A DNA stretch of 64,000 nucleotides, from the NCBI GenBank assembly GCA_963731035.1, contig CAVSUY010000005.1:39669-103668 (forward strand), read 5' to 3'. This document shows, piece after piece, positions 8,120 to 17,060 of the stretch (its first letter is position 1; each line of letters begins with the position of its first letter). The position numbers were made by a program, and so were the translations under genes. The DNA comes from JAANXG01 sp963731035 (GTDB lineage Bacteria > Pseudomonadota > Gammaproteobacteria > Arenicellales > JAANXG01). The notes under the pieces were generated by a model. It was not told where the DNA came from. It saw only the letters and a program-made list of their open reading frames with translations, and did no database searches.

Positions 8120-9397
8120 ATGTCCAAGCGCCGCCTCCGCCACTCCCTGTCCACGCTCACCGCCGGGATCATCGGCAACGTCATGGAGTGGTACGACTTT
8201 GCCCTGTTCGGATACTTCGCTCCGATCATCGCGCGACATTTCTTCCCGTCCGGCGACGTGCTCACCTCCCTGCTGCAGACCTACGGGGTCTTCGCGGCGG
8301 GTTTCGTGATGCGTCCCCTGGGAGCCGTCCTGTTCGGGTACATCGGCGACCGGCTGGGCAGGAGCAAGGCCCTGTTTCTATCGGTCATCATGATGGGGGC
8401 GCCGACCTTCTGCCTGGGCCTGCTGCCCACCTATGACCGGATTGGCCCGTGGGCGCCGGCGCTGCTGATCGTCATCCGGCTCGTGCAGGGGTTGTCCGTC
8501 GGCGGCGAGTTCAGCAGCTCGGTGACCTATATGGTGGAGACGGCGCCGCCGGGCAGAAGGGGACTGTCAGGGAGCTGGGCCAACTTCGGAAGCCTCAGCG
8601 GAACGCTGTTGGGCTCCGGTACCGCCGCCGCCATGGCAACCCTGCTCCCGACCGCGGTACTGCAAGCGTGGGGATGGCGGGTGCCGTTCCTGCTCGGGAT
8701 ACTGCTGGCGGCGTTCGCTCTCTACATGCGGCGCAATCTCCCGGATACGCGGATCTTTACCGAGCATGCCAGGGACCACCTCGATGACAATCCACTGCGG
8801 GAGGTCTTGACGCGCAACCTGAAGCAAACCGTCCTGGCTGTCCTCTTCGCGTCGGGCTACGGCGTATTCTTTTACATTCCATTGGTGTATCTGCCGACCT
8901 ACGCCAATACGGTAAGCGGCGTGGATCTCGCCGAAGCCCTGCGCATCAATGCCCTGGCTACGGCCCTGATGCTGCCGCTGATCCCGCTCGCCGGGCTCGT
9001 TTCCGATCGCTGGGTACGCCGGAAACACCTGTTGATGGCTGCCTTTGCCGCGATGGCCCTGGCGGCGTGGCCGGTGTTCGCCGCGCTGGCGAGCGGGGCG
9101 GCAGGCGCGCTGCTGGGCGGCCAGATCCTGTTCGCGGTTCTGATTGCCCTGCCGGTGGGCACGGCGCCCGCCATGTTCGCGGAAATGTTCCCCACGGAGG
9201 ACCGGCTCACCGGCTACAGTCTGGCCTTCAACATCGGGCTTGGGCTGGTCGGCGGAACCGCGCCTATGATGGCGACCTGGTTGATCGCCAGGACCGGCAC
9301 GCCGCTGGCGCCCGGATACTATCTGGCCGGCCTGTCGTTGTTGTCCGTGGCGGCGTTGTCCCTCATGCACGATCGCAGCCGAGAGCCGTTGCTTTGA
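8120..9397 (+). CDS. MFS transporter, metabolite:H+ symporter (MHS) family
   Basis: Inner-membrane secondary transporter, 425 residues, about 12 helices. The MHS subfamily is indicated by the N-terminal GNVMEWYDFALFGYFAPIIA, the loop 2-3 motif GYIGDRLGRSKAL and the helix 4 region RLVQGLSVGGEFSSSVTYM. ProP, KgtP, ShiA and citrate or dicarboxylate permeases share these motifs, so the substrate cannot be assigned; a compatible solute or small organic acid is typical. The ATG at 8120 is supported by a GGAACC-like site just upstream. It stands alone, with thiD starting 88 bases downstream. Confidence 0.88.
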   Translation: MSKRRLRHSLSTLTAGIIGNVMEWYDFALFGYFAPIIARHFFPSGDVLTSLLQTYGVFAAGFVMRPLGAVLFGYIGDRLGRSKALFLSVIMMGAPTFCLGLLPTYDRIGPWAPALLIVIRLVQGLSVGGEFSSSVTYMVETAPPGRRGLSGSWANFGSLSGTLLGSGTAAAMATLLPTAVLQAWGWRVPFLLGILLAAFALYMRRNLPDTRIFTEHARDHLDDNPLREVLTRNLKQTVLAVLFASGYGVFFYIPLVYLPTYANTVSGVDLAEALRINALATALMLPLIPLAGLVSDRWVRRKHLLMAAFAAMALAAWPVFAALASGAAGALLGGQILFAVLIALPVGTAPAMFAEMFPTEDRLTGYSLAFNIGLGLVGGTAPMMATWLIARTGTPLAPGYYLAGLSLLSVAALSLMHDRSREPLL

Positions 9398-9485
9398 AAT
9401 CACGCATTGCATTGCGGCGCGTGGCGTAGATACTGGCGGCTTCGCACTGTGCAATAGCTGAAATGCCGATTTCGAACGAGAGATC

Positions 9486-10289
9486 ATGAAGGGTCGGGTT
9501 CTGATCGTCGCGGGTTCCGATTCCGGCGGCGGCGCCGGTATCCAGGCCGATATCAAGACCGTCACCGCACTGGGGGGCTACGCGGCGACGGCGATCACCG
9601 CGCTGACCGCGCAGGATACGCGCGACGTGTACGAGGTCGTGACCGTCGAGCCACGATTCATACGAAAACAGATGGAAGTGGTGCTGGGGGACATCGGGGC
9701 CGACGTCATCAAACTGGGCATGCTGCACGACAAGGCGGTTATCGCCGTCGTGTGCGATGTCATCGAAAGCCTCGCCGTCGATATCCCGGTCGTCACGGAT
9801 CCGGTCATGGTGGCGAAGGGCGGCGCCCGCCTGCTGTCGGAGGACGCGGTGGAGATACTGCGACGCCGCTTGCTGCCGCTATCCACGATCGTTACGCCGA
9901 ATGTTCCCGAGGCGGGAGTCCTGGCGGACATGGCGATCGGAGTAGCGGACGACGGACGACGGGCGGCGGAACGGATCATGGAACTGGGCGCGGGGGCGGT
10001 GCTTCTCAAGGGCGGCCACATGGAAGGCGATACGGTGATCGATCTGCTGTTGACGCACCGTGGCGGCGAGATGTTCGAGCACCCGAGAATCGATACCGCC
10101 AGCACCCATGGGACCGGTTGCACGCTCGCTTCGGCCATCGCCACGGGCGTCGCCCAGGGCCTCGGGCTGCACAGTGCGGTTAAACGCGCCATCGACTACG
10201 TGCAGGAGGCTATACGGCGCGCCCCGGGCTATGGCTCGGGACATGGTCCGCTGAACCATGGGCACACGGTGAGGACGACGGAATCGTAG
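9486..10289 (+). CDS. thiD: Hydroxymethylpyrimidine/phosphomethylpyrimidine kinase
   Basis: Bifunctional kinase making HMP-pyrophosphate for thiamine biosynthesis, 267 residues, ribokinase fold. Seen: the N-terminal AGSDSGGGAGIQADIKT, GGYAATAITALTAQ, TDPVMVAKGGARLL, and the anion-hole/catalytic segment THGTGCTLASAIATG near residue 208. Length and motifs fit single-domain ThiD with no ThiE fusion. No TPP riboswitch was recognised in the 88 bases upstream, and no other thiamine genes lie nearby. The ATG at 9486 is preceded by ACGAGAG, an acceptable ribosome-binding site. Confidence 0.94.
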   Translation: MKGRVLIVAGSDSGGGAGIQADIKTVTALGGYAATAITALTAQDTRDVYEVVTVEPRFIRKQMEVVLGDIGADVIKLGMLHDKAVIAVVCDVIESLAVDIPVVTDPVMVAKGGARLLSEDAVEILRRRLLPLSTIVTPNVPEAGVLADMAIGVADDGRRAAERIMELGAGAVLLKGGHMEGDTVIDLLLTHRGGEMFEHPRIDTASTHGTGCTLASAIATGVAQGLGLHSAVKRAIDYVQEAIRRAPGYGSGHGPLNHGHTVRTTES

Positions 10290-10342
10290 GTCCGCCCGGA
10301 GGGTGGAGTGGAGCACTCGGGGGGAGGTCACCGGGCCTCCCG

Positions 10343-10384
10343 TTGATCTCGGTCAATGCCCGTCGAATCCAGCTGACATATATA
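10343..10384 (+). promoter_or_regulatory. FNR/ANR-type box and -10 upstream of hsp20
   Basis: TTGATCTCGGTCAA at 10343-10356 matches the ANR/FNR consensus TTGAT-N4-RTCAA. TATATA at 10379-10384 places a start site near 10391, exactly 41.5 bases from the box centre, the class II arrangement. The hsp20 start codon is 27 bases further on. Confidence 0.75.
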
Positions 10385-10417
10385 TGTCGCACGATTCGAA
10401 ACAGCGAGAGACCGACA

Positions 10418-10882
10418 GTGGCGAAGAAATCCAGAAAAGTACCCGTGGAGACCGACGAAGGATTTCATCCCTTGAGCAGTCTGCGGACGGAGGTCGAGCA
10501 TGTTTTCGAGCGCCTCGCCCAGGGCTTTCGTCAGCTGCGCGGCGACCGGCAGCCGCCGAGCGCGGATGCATCGGAATCCAGGGCCGGCTACGAGTTATCG
10601 ATCGAGCTGCCCGGAATGGATGCCGGTGACGTTGAAGTTGCGGTGGAGGGCGATGTCCTGGTTGTATCGGGCGAAAAGCACAATGAGCACGAGGAGAAGG
10701 ACCGCAACTTCTACCTGGTGGAACGAAGCTACGGGGCTTTCAGGCGGGCCTTCCGTTTGCCCGATGACGCGGATAAGAAGCGTGTCAGCGCGGAGTTCTC
10801 CAAGGGTGTGCTGGAGATCAACATACCGCGTGTTGCCGGCGCTGAAAAGCAGGTGCGAAGGATCAAGGTGAAGTCCCGCTAG
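10418..10882 (+). CDS. Small heat-shock protein, Hsp20/alpha-crystallin family
   Basis: ATP-independent holdase chaperone, 154 residues. The alpha-crystallin domain covers about residues 50-150 (SRAGYELSIELPGMDAGDVE, then GAFRRAFRLPDDAD) and ends with the family motif GVLEINIPR followed by a short C-terminal tail. I chose GTG at 10418 (protein start VAKKSRKVPVETDEG) because it follows CAGCGAGAG at ribosome-binding distance and lies downstream of the predicted start site near 10391. The longer ATG at 10343 falls inside the FNR box. The Lon-like gene begins 27 bases later, suggesting a protein quality-control operon. Confidence 0.9.
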   Translation: MAKKSRKVPVETDEGFHPLSSLRTEVEHVFERLAQGFRQLRGDRQPPSADASESRAGYELSIELPGMDAGDVEVAVEGDVLVVSGEKHNEHEEKDRNFYLVERSYGAFRRAFRLPDDADKKRVSAEFSKGVLEINIPRVAGAEKQVRRIKVKSR

Positions 10883-10909
10883 GCGCCGCGCGTCCCATCG
10901 GGGAAATCG

Positions 10910-13337
10910 ATGCCGAAAAACCGTGCTCTGAGCCCGACCGATCTCCGGCGGCGCTGCGATCCGGAGCAGCTCGGTTTCGCAACCACGGCGGACCTCCGGG
11001 AAATTGCGGAGATACTGGGTCAGGAGCGGGCCGTGGATGCCCTGACTTTCGGCATGGGCATGCGCAGCGAGGGCTATAACCTGTTCGCGCTCGGACCTTC
11101 TGGTGTCGGCAAACTGTCGCTCATTCGCCAGTACGCCGAGGAGCAGGCCGGAAAGGAAAAAGTCCCCTCGGAATGGTGCTACGTCTACAACTTCGACGAC
11201 TACCGCAAGCCTCGCACCCTGGAGCTGCCGGCCGGCAGGGGCACCGAGCTGGCAGCCGACATGAGCGGTCTCATCGCGAGTTGAGCGGCGCGATCCCGGC
11301 GGCCTTCGAGAGCGAGGAATACCGCACCCGCGCGGAAACCATCCAGGAAGGCTTGAGCGAGCAGCACCAGAAGGCGCTCGGCGAGCTGCAGGAGAAGGCA
11401 CAGGCCAAGAGCGTGGCGCTGATCCGCACCCCGGTTGGTATCACCATGGCTCCGGTGCGTAACGGGCGAACCCTGGGGCAGGAAGAATTCGATAAGCTCT
11501 CCGAGGAGGACCAGAAGAAAATCCAGGATGACATCGCTGAGCTTCAGGAGGAGATGCGCAAGACGTTTCGACAGGCTCCCTCCTGGCAAAAGGAAAGCAG
11601 CGAGAAGCTCGACGCCTTGAACCGGGAAATCGCCGCTGCCGTCGTCTCCCAGGCGCTGGGTCCGCTGCCGGAGAAGTACGATGAACTCGCGAACGTTTTG
11701 ACCTACCTCGATCGCGTCCGTGAAGACATCATCAAGAATTTTCAAAGATTTCTGCCTCACGACAAGCAGCAGCTCTCGTTCCCCGCACTCTCCTATCTAC
11801 GGGAAAGCGACGAGATGCCCTGGACCAACCGTTACCGCGTGAATGTGCTGACGCCCCGCGAGCCGAATGGCGGCGCGCCGGTTGTCTACGAGGATCACCC
11901 GACCTACCACAGCCTGATGGGCCGTGTGGAGCACCAGGCCCAGCAGGGCGCCCTGGTCACCGATTTCACTATGATCCGCGCCGGTACTCTGCACCGTGCC
12001 AACGGCGGCTATCTGCTGGTGGACGCCGTGAAGGTGCTCACCCAGCCCTTTGCGTGGGAATCCCTCAAGCGCGCTCTCAAGGCCGGCCGGCTGCACCTGG
12101 AATCGCTGGGGGAGAACCTGGGCTTGATCTCCACCGCCACCCTGGAGCCCGAGTCCATACCTCTGGAAGTGAAAGTCGTGCTCATGGGCGAGGCCGTCAT
12201 TTACTACCTGTTGTCGGCCTACGATTCCGAATTAGAGGACCTGTTCAAGGTGCAGGTGGACTTCAACGACCGCATGAACCGCGACGGCGAAAGCCAGAAG
12301 CAATACGCCCGACTGATCGACACCCTGGTACACCGCCACGGGCTGCTGGAAGTGGACTGCGAGGGGGTGGCGCGAGTGATCGAGCATAGTGCCAGGTTGG
12401 CGGAGGACAACGAGAAGCTGTCAACGCACATGCGCGCCGTCATCGATCTGTAGCACGAGAGCGCCTATTGGTCGCGGCAGCGGCAGGAGGACGCCACGGT
12501 AACAGCCGCGGATGTGCAGCGCGCGATCGACACCAGAATATATCGTTCGGACCGCCTGCGGGAACGCATACAGGAGGAGATACGGCGCGGCACGATCCTG
12601 ATCCAGACCGATGACGAGCATGTCGGACAGATAAATGGCCTGTCGGTGATCAGCCTGGGGGGCTTCAGCTTCGGCAGAAAGGCGCGCATCACCGCCCGCA
12701 GCAGTCTCGGCAAGGGCCAGGTGCTGGACATCGAACGGGAAGTGGAACTGGGCGGGCTCATACACTCTAAGGGCGTGCTGATCCTGTCGCACTTCCTGGG
12801 GGCGCGCTACGCGCTGGACCGGCCTCTACATAGTCCGCCAGCCTGGTATACGAGCTATCCTACAGCGGCGTCGAGGGCGACAGTGCTTCGTCGGCGGAAC
12901 TGTACGCGCTGCTGTCGGACCTGGCGCAGGCGCCGATACGCCATCCCTGGCGGTGACCGGATCGGTCAACCAGTACGGCGAGATCCAGCCCATAGGCGGC
13001 GTCAACGATAAGATCGAAGGATTCTTCGATTGCTGCCTGGCACGCGGACTCAGCGGCTACCAGGGCGTTCTGATTCCGGAGTCCAATGTCAAACACCTGA
13101 TGCTGCGCGATGATGGTCGATGCCGTGGTATCGGGGCAATTCGCAGTGCACCCGGTGCGGGATGTCGATCAGGGTATCGAGCTGCTGACCGGTATAGCGG
13201 CGGGGGAGAGGGACGCGCAAGGTCGTTTCCCGGAAGACAGTATCAACGGCAGGGTCGAAGACAGGTTGATCGAGTACTCGGAACGGATGCGGGCTTTCAG
13301 CGCCCGGGTCCGCGGTGAGGGCGAAGCGGGATCGTGA
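10910..13337 (+). pseudogene. LonB-like ATP-dependent protease, disrupted
   Basis: A 2.4-kb gene for an AAA+ Lon-family (COG1067-type) protease is readable only by changing frame. Pieces in order: N-terminal part with LFALGPSGVGKLSLIRQYA to a frameshift near 11277; LSGAIPAAFESEEYRTR to an in-frame TAG at 12451-12453, after which the same frame continues HESAYWSRQRQEDATV; a frameshift near 12835 into SYSGVEGDSASSAELYALL, which holds the catalytic Ser; another near 12944 into SLAVTGSVNQYGEIQPIGG with NDKIEGFF, which holds the catalytic Lys; and one near 13111 into the C-terminus. That is four frameshifts and one nonsense codon. Both dyad residues survive, so this is recent decay or poor sequence. 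Confidence 0.85.
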
Positions 13338-14103
13338 ACTCGGACGACGCAAAGCAACGCCGCCGTATTGTCGTCACTCTCGATTCCGGCGACATCGACA
13401 CCGCGAGCTCGACCGTCTCATTCGTCTGGCCCGGCGACTGGACGCGGAACTGGAGGGTGTCTTCGTGGAAGACAGTGATCTCTTCGGCTGTCGGAACTGG
13501 CATTCGGTATGAATTCCGGTTGACCTCGCAGCGCAGCGAGCGTTTCGAGTCGGCACGCGTGCAACAGGAGCTGCGCGTGGTCGCCAGGCGAGCCGAGCGA
13601 GCCCTGGCGGCCTAACTGAGCACCGAGGGGTCCGCTGGAGTTTCCGCATCGGTGGGGGTCATGGAGCGCGAGCTGCTCGGCGCCCTGCAGGTCGACGTGC
13701 TGGTCCTGACAGTCTTGGAGTGGTGTTCATGCCTTCGCCGCCGCGGTGGGAAAGGGAGACGATAACCGCTTGCTTCGATGGATCTGAAATGTCGTCGGGA
13801 GTTTTGAGGACGGCGTCAGAACTGGCCGCAGACTCTAGCGGGGCGACTCTTCAGGTACTCCAGTTTGGCGTCTCGGAACAACAAGCCGGACTGCGGCGGG
13901 AAGTGGAGGTTATATTGTCGCTGTATCACTCAGACGTCGTTTACAACGGGTTGTTGGTAGTATACCTGGCCGGGCTGCTGCGGGTGCTGCAAGAATAGAA
14001 CAGCTCGGTGCTCGTTATGCAACGCGACAACTGGCTGCTTCGGTACACTTCTCTGTGCGACTATCTAGGTCATCTGAACTGTCCACTGATTCTGGTGTGC
14101 TGA
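13334..14103 (+). pseudogene. Universal-stress-like protein, degenerate
   Basis: It starts with GTG overlapping the end of the Lon-like gene (GTGA). Readable pieces in successive frames: RRIVVTLDSGDIDTA; ELDRLIRLARRLDAELEGVF with VEDSDLF; LTSQRSERFESARVQQELRV; MERELLGALQVDVLVLT; ITACFDGSEMSSGVLRTASE with LAADSSGATLQVLQFG; then, after a TAG, VLVMQRDNWLLRY and CPLILVC before the final TGA. The pattern of two Rossmann-like halves (VVTLD, CFDGS, LILV) suggests a tandem Usp-type protein co-transcribed with the protease. Family assignment is by pattern only. At least four disruptions are needed. Confidence 0.55.
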
Positions 14104-14157
14104 CGGATAAAGGGTCGAAGTCGCGAGGTTTCACCGAATTGGATGTGCGCCGGATCC

Positions 14158-14715
14158 TTATCTCGTAAACAGGTAGATGATTCCGCAGGTGGTGACTGCG
14201 ATCAACAGCGTCTGAACCCCCGCCAACAGCCAGAACGTTTCGCTGATCTTCCCGAGGAAGACACCGAGCAGTTAGATCACTGCCATTGCCACCACGATCG
14301 ATGTTCCAAAGGCAGAAGGGGAACGTCGGCACTAGCGCGGAGAGCCAGAACGGAAGGATGATCAGGAGCGATATCACAAGCGATGCGAGTCTGTTCACCA
14401 GGGCGATGACGGCGGGGATCAGGTGCCGCGCTTGTCCATACACCGAGTCCTCGAGGTCGGCGATCATCGCCCCCTCCAGCGCCCGGAGTTCGTGGCGTCG
14501 CTCTGCTGTTTCAATGATGTAGGCGCTGCTCAACCCGCTCACGGCCAGCGCGATGGCCGCGCCCAAGCAGGTGTTCCTGATTACCACTGGGTCGATTCAT
14601 ACTGACATAGAATCCCGTGATGATGCCCAGCATTGCAAGGGCGCCGTCGAAACCATTTACGACGAAATATCGCCGCACAATGACGTGGGCCGCGATCGCA
14701 GCAGCAGATAAAGCC
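14158..14715 (-). pseudogene. CCC1/VIT-like membrane transporter, degenerate
   Basis: Minus-strand membrane protein readable in pieces. VRRYFVVNGFDGALAMLGII with TGFYVS is the first-helix signature of CCC1/VIT1 iron-manganese transporters. A frameshift near 14585 leads to NTCLGAAIALAVSGLSSAYI, ETAERRHELRALEGAM and ARHLIPAVIALVN. Another shift leads to SIVVAMAV followed by an in-frame TAA, after which GVFLGKISETFWLLAGVQTL continues and GIIYLFTR ends at a TAA (14158-14160). At least two shifts and one nonsense codon are present. It converges with the broken Usp-like gene, and the damage extends across both. Confidence 0.6.
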
Positions 14716-15119
<404 letters not shown>

Positions 15120-15160
15120 TTGACGCAGATCATGCTGCCGGGCGCGGTGTCGTGTTCAAT
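15120..15160 (+). promoter_or_regulatory. FNR/ANR-like box upstream of polX
   Basis: TTGACGCAGATCAT at 15120-15133 fits TTGAY-N4-RTCAA except for the last base. TTCAAT at 15155-15160 is a possible -10, within one base of class II spacing. The polX ATG is 41 bases beyond. Confidence 0.5.
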
Positions 15161-15200
15161 TCCCCGTTCTTCCGGCATGCATGAGTAGTCTTCAAACGAT

Positions 15201-16922
15201 ATGGCTGTAAGCAACGTCGAAATAGCGGGTCTGTTCAACCGTTTGGCGGATCTTCTCGAGATTGACGGCGCCAATCCGTTCCGTGTGCGCGCCTACCGAA
15301 ATGCCGCGCAAACGGTACGCGCCCAATCCCGCAGCATGGCGGACAGGGTGGCCCAGGATGAAGATCTGGCGGAGCTGCCCGGTATCGGAGAAGACATCGC
15401 CGGCAAGATCCGGACCATCGTAAAGACCGGTCGGCTGCCTCTGCTGGAGGAAGTCGTCACGCGCGTGCCCGGCGAGCTCAGCGACATCATGAAGATCGAA
15501 GGACTCGGGCCGAAGCGGGTGAAGGCGCTGTATACGGAACTCAAAGTCAGAAGCTTCGAAGACTTGAAGCGCGCCGCCCGAACCGGTCGTATCCGCGACC
15601 TGCCCGGCTTCGGCAGGAAGACCGAAGAAACCATACTGAGGCGCGTGGAGGCCTGGAGCGGCCAGGCACAGCGCACGCTGTTGGCCGAGGCGGAGGGCAT
15701 CGCCGAGCCGTTGATGAAATACCTGTCGAGTTCCAGGGGGGTGAAACGGCTGATTATCGCCGGCAGCTATCGGCGTCGTCGGGAAACTGTCGGCGACCTG
15801 GACATACTCGCAACCGCGAAAAAGGACTCCAATGTCATACAGCGTTTCACACAATACGACGACGTTGATGAAATCGTTTCGCACGGCACGACACGCAGCA
15901 CCGTTCACCTGAAGTCCGGGATCCAGGTTGATCTGAGAGTGGTGCCCGAGGTGAGCTACGGGTCGGCATTGCATTATTTCACGGGGTCGAAGTCCCACAA
16001 CATTGCCCTGCGCACGATCGCCCAGAAGAAGAAGCTGAAGATCAACGAGTATGGCGTCTTCAAAGGGGACAAGCGGATTGCCGGCAGAACCGAAGAGGAG
16101 ATCTACGGGTACTTCGGGTTGGCCTATATTCCCCCCGAACTGCGCGAGGACCGCGGAGAGTTCCAGGCGGCCCGCAGGAATCGCTTGCCGGAGCTGGTCA
16201 CCGTCGAGGACATCCACGGCGACCTGCATATGCACACCACGGAGACGGACGGCCGGGAAAAGCTGGAGAACATGGTCAGGGCCGCGCGGAAGAAGGGTTA
16301 CGAGTACATTGCCATCACCGACCATTCACGGCATGTAACCGTGGCCAACGGCATGGACGAGAAGCGCCTGCGAAAGCAGATCGAAGCGATAGACCGACTG
16401 AACGATAAGCTCGGAGACATCGTCGTGCTGAAGGGCATCGAGCTGGATATTCTGGACGACGGGTCGCTGGATCTGCCGGACCGAGTGTTGAAGGAGCTGG
16501 ATCTCACCGTCTGCGCCATCCATTCGGGGTTCAAGCTGTCCCGAAAAAACCAGACTGAGCGTGTGCTGCGAGCCATGGACAACCGTCACTTCAACGTCTT
16601 CGCGCATCCTACCGGCCGGCTGATCAACAAGCGTGACGCTTACGACATCGACATAGAGCGGGTCATGGAGGGGGCGAAGGAGCGCGGGTGCTTTCTGGAG
16701 GTGAATGCCAGTCCGGAACGGCTGGATCTGAACGATGACGCATGCAGGACGGCGAAATCCCTGGGCCTCAAGGTTGCCATATCCACCGATGCGCACAGCA
16801 CGGCAAACCTCGACACCATGCGCTTCGGCGTCGACCAGGCCTGCCGGGGATGGCTGGAGGCGGGCGACGTGATCAACACGCGTTCCCTGCAGTCTTTGAC
16901 AAAACTGCTTAAACGCAGTTGA
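15201..16922 (+). CDS. polX: DNA polymerase X family protein with PHP domain (PolX)
   Basis: Repair polymerase and nuclease, 573 residues, the usual bacterial PolX length. Residues 1-85 form the helix-hairpin-helix 8-kDa region (LAELPGIGEDIAGKI). Residues about 85-330 are the nucleotidyltransferase core: AGSYRRRRETVGDLDIL holds the catalytic Asp pair, with a third Asp in IQVDLRVV. Residues about 335-570 are the PHP phosphoesterase domain: DLHMHTTETDG, AITDHS, GIELDIL, FAHPTGR and ISTDAHS. It fills gaps in base-excision repair. The Fpg/Nei glycosylase fragment 11 bases downstream suggests a former repair gene pair. Confidence 0.95.
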   Translation: MAVSNVEIAGLFNRLADLLEIDGANPFRVRAYRNAAQTVRAQSRSMADRVAQDEDLAELPGIGEDIAGKIRTIVKTGRLPLLEEVVTRVPGELSDIMKIEGLGPKRVKALYTELKVRSFEDLKRAARTGRIRDLPGFGRKTEETILRRVEAWSGQAQRTLLAEAEGIAEPLMKYLSSSRGVKRLIIAGSYRRRRETVGDLDILATAKKDSNVIQRFTQYDDVDEIVSHGTTRSTVHLKSGIQVDLRVVPEVSYGSALHYFTGSKSHNIALRTIAQKKKLKINEYGVFKGDKRIAGRTEEEIYGYFGLAYIPPELREDRGEFQAARRNRLPELVTVEDIHGDLHMHTTETDGREKLENMVRAARKKGYEYIAITDHSRHVTVANGMDEKRLRKQIEAIDRLNDKLGDIVVLKGIELDILDDGSLDLPDRVLKELDLTVCAIHSGFKLSRKNQTERVLRAMDNRHFNVFAHPTGRLINKRDAYDIDIERVMEGAKERGCFLEVNASPERLDLNDDACRTAKSLGLKVAISTDAHSTANLDTMRFGVDQACRGWLEAGDVINTRSLQSLTKLLKRS

Positions 16923-16933
16923 GAGCCAGGACT

Positions 16934-16996
16934 GTGCCGGAGTTGCCCGATGTCGAAGTCGAACGCCGTTGTCGAAAATGTCAGCCGAAACGTTGA
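16934..16996 (+). pseudogene. N-terminal fragment of an Fpg/Nei-family DNA glycosylase
   Basis: GTG at 16934 followed by PELPDVEVERR reproduces the very conserved start of Fpg/Nei glycosylases, including the catalytic Pro2 and Glu3. Similarity ends at about 16970, and the frame stops at 16994-16996, inside the FNR box of the next operon. The rest of the gene (about 260 codons, helix-two-turn-helix and zinc finger) is absent from the window. The fragment marks a deletion or insertion junction between polX and the second N-ATPase operon. Confidence 0.7.
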
Positions 16997-17006
16997 TTCA
17001 AATCAA
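16993..17006 (+). promoter_or_regulatory. Perfect FNR/ANR box upstream of the second N-ATPase operon
   Basis: TTGATTCAAATCAA is a full match to the FNR consensus TTGAT-N4-ATCAA. Its centre is 61 bases before the atpD ATG at 17061. No clear -10 hexamer stands at the class II position; CATGAT at 17037-17042 is a weak candidate. Anaerobic control of the operon is inferred. Confidence 0.75.
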
Positions 17007-17060
17007 CGGAAGGCAGGATAACCCCCTTCGCATGCGCATGATTTGGCAGAATTTGACGCC

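Noticed and set aside
12451..12453. In-frame TAG of the Lon-like gene as programmed readthrough or amber recoding
   Set aside because: The same gene has four frameshifts, the neighbours are also broken, and no recoding signal is visible.
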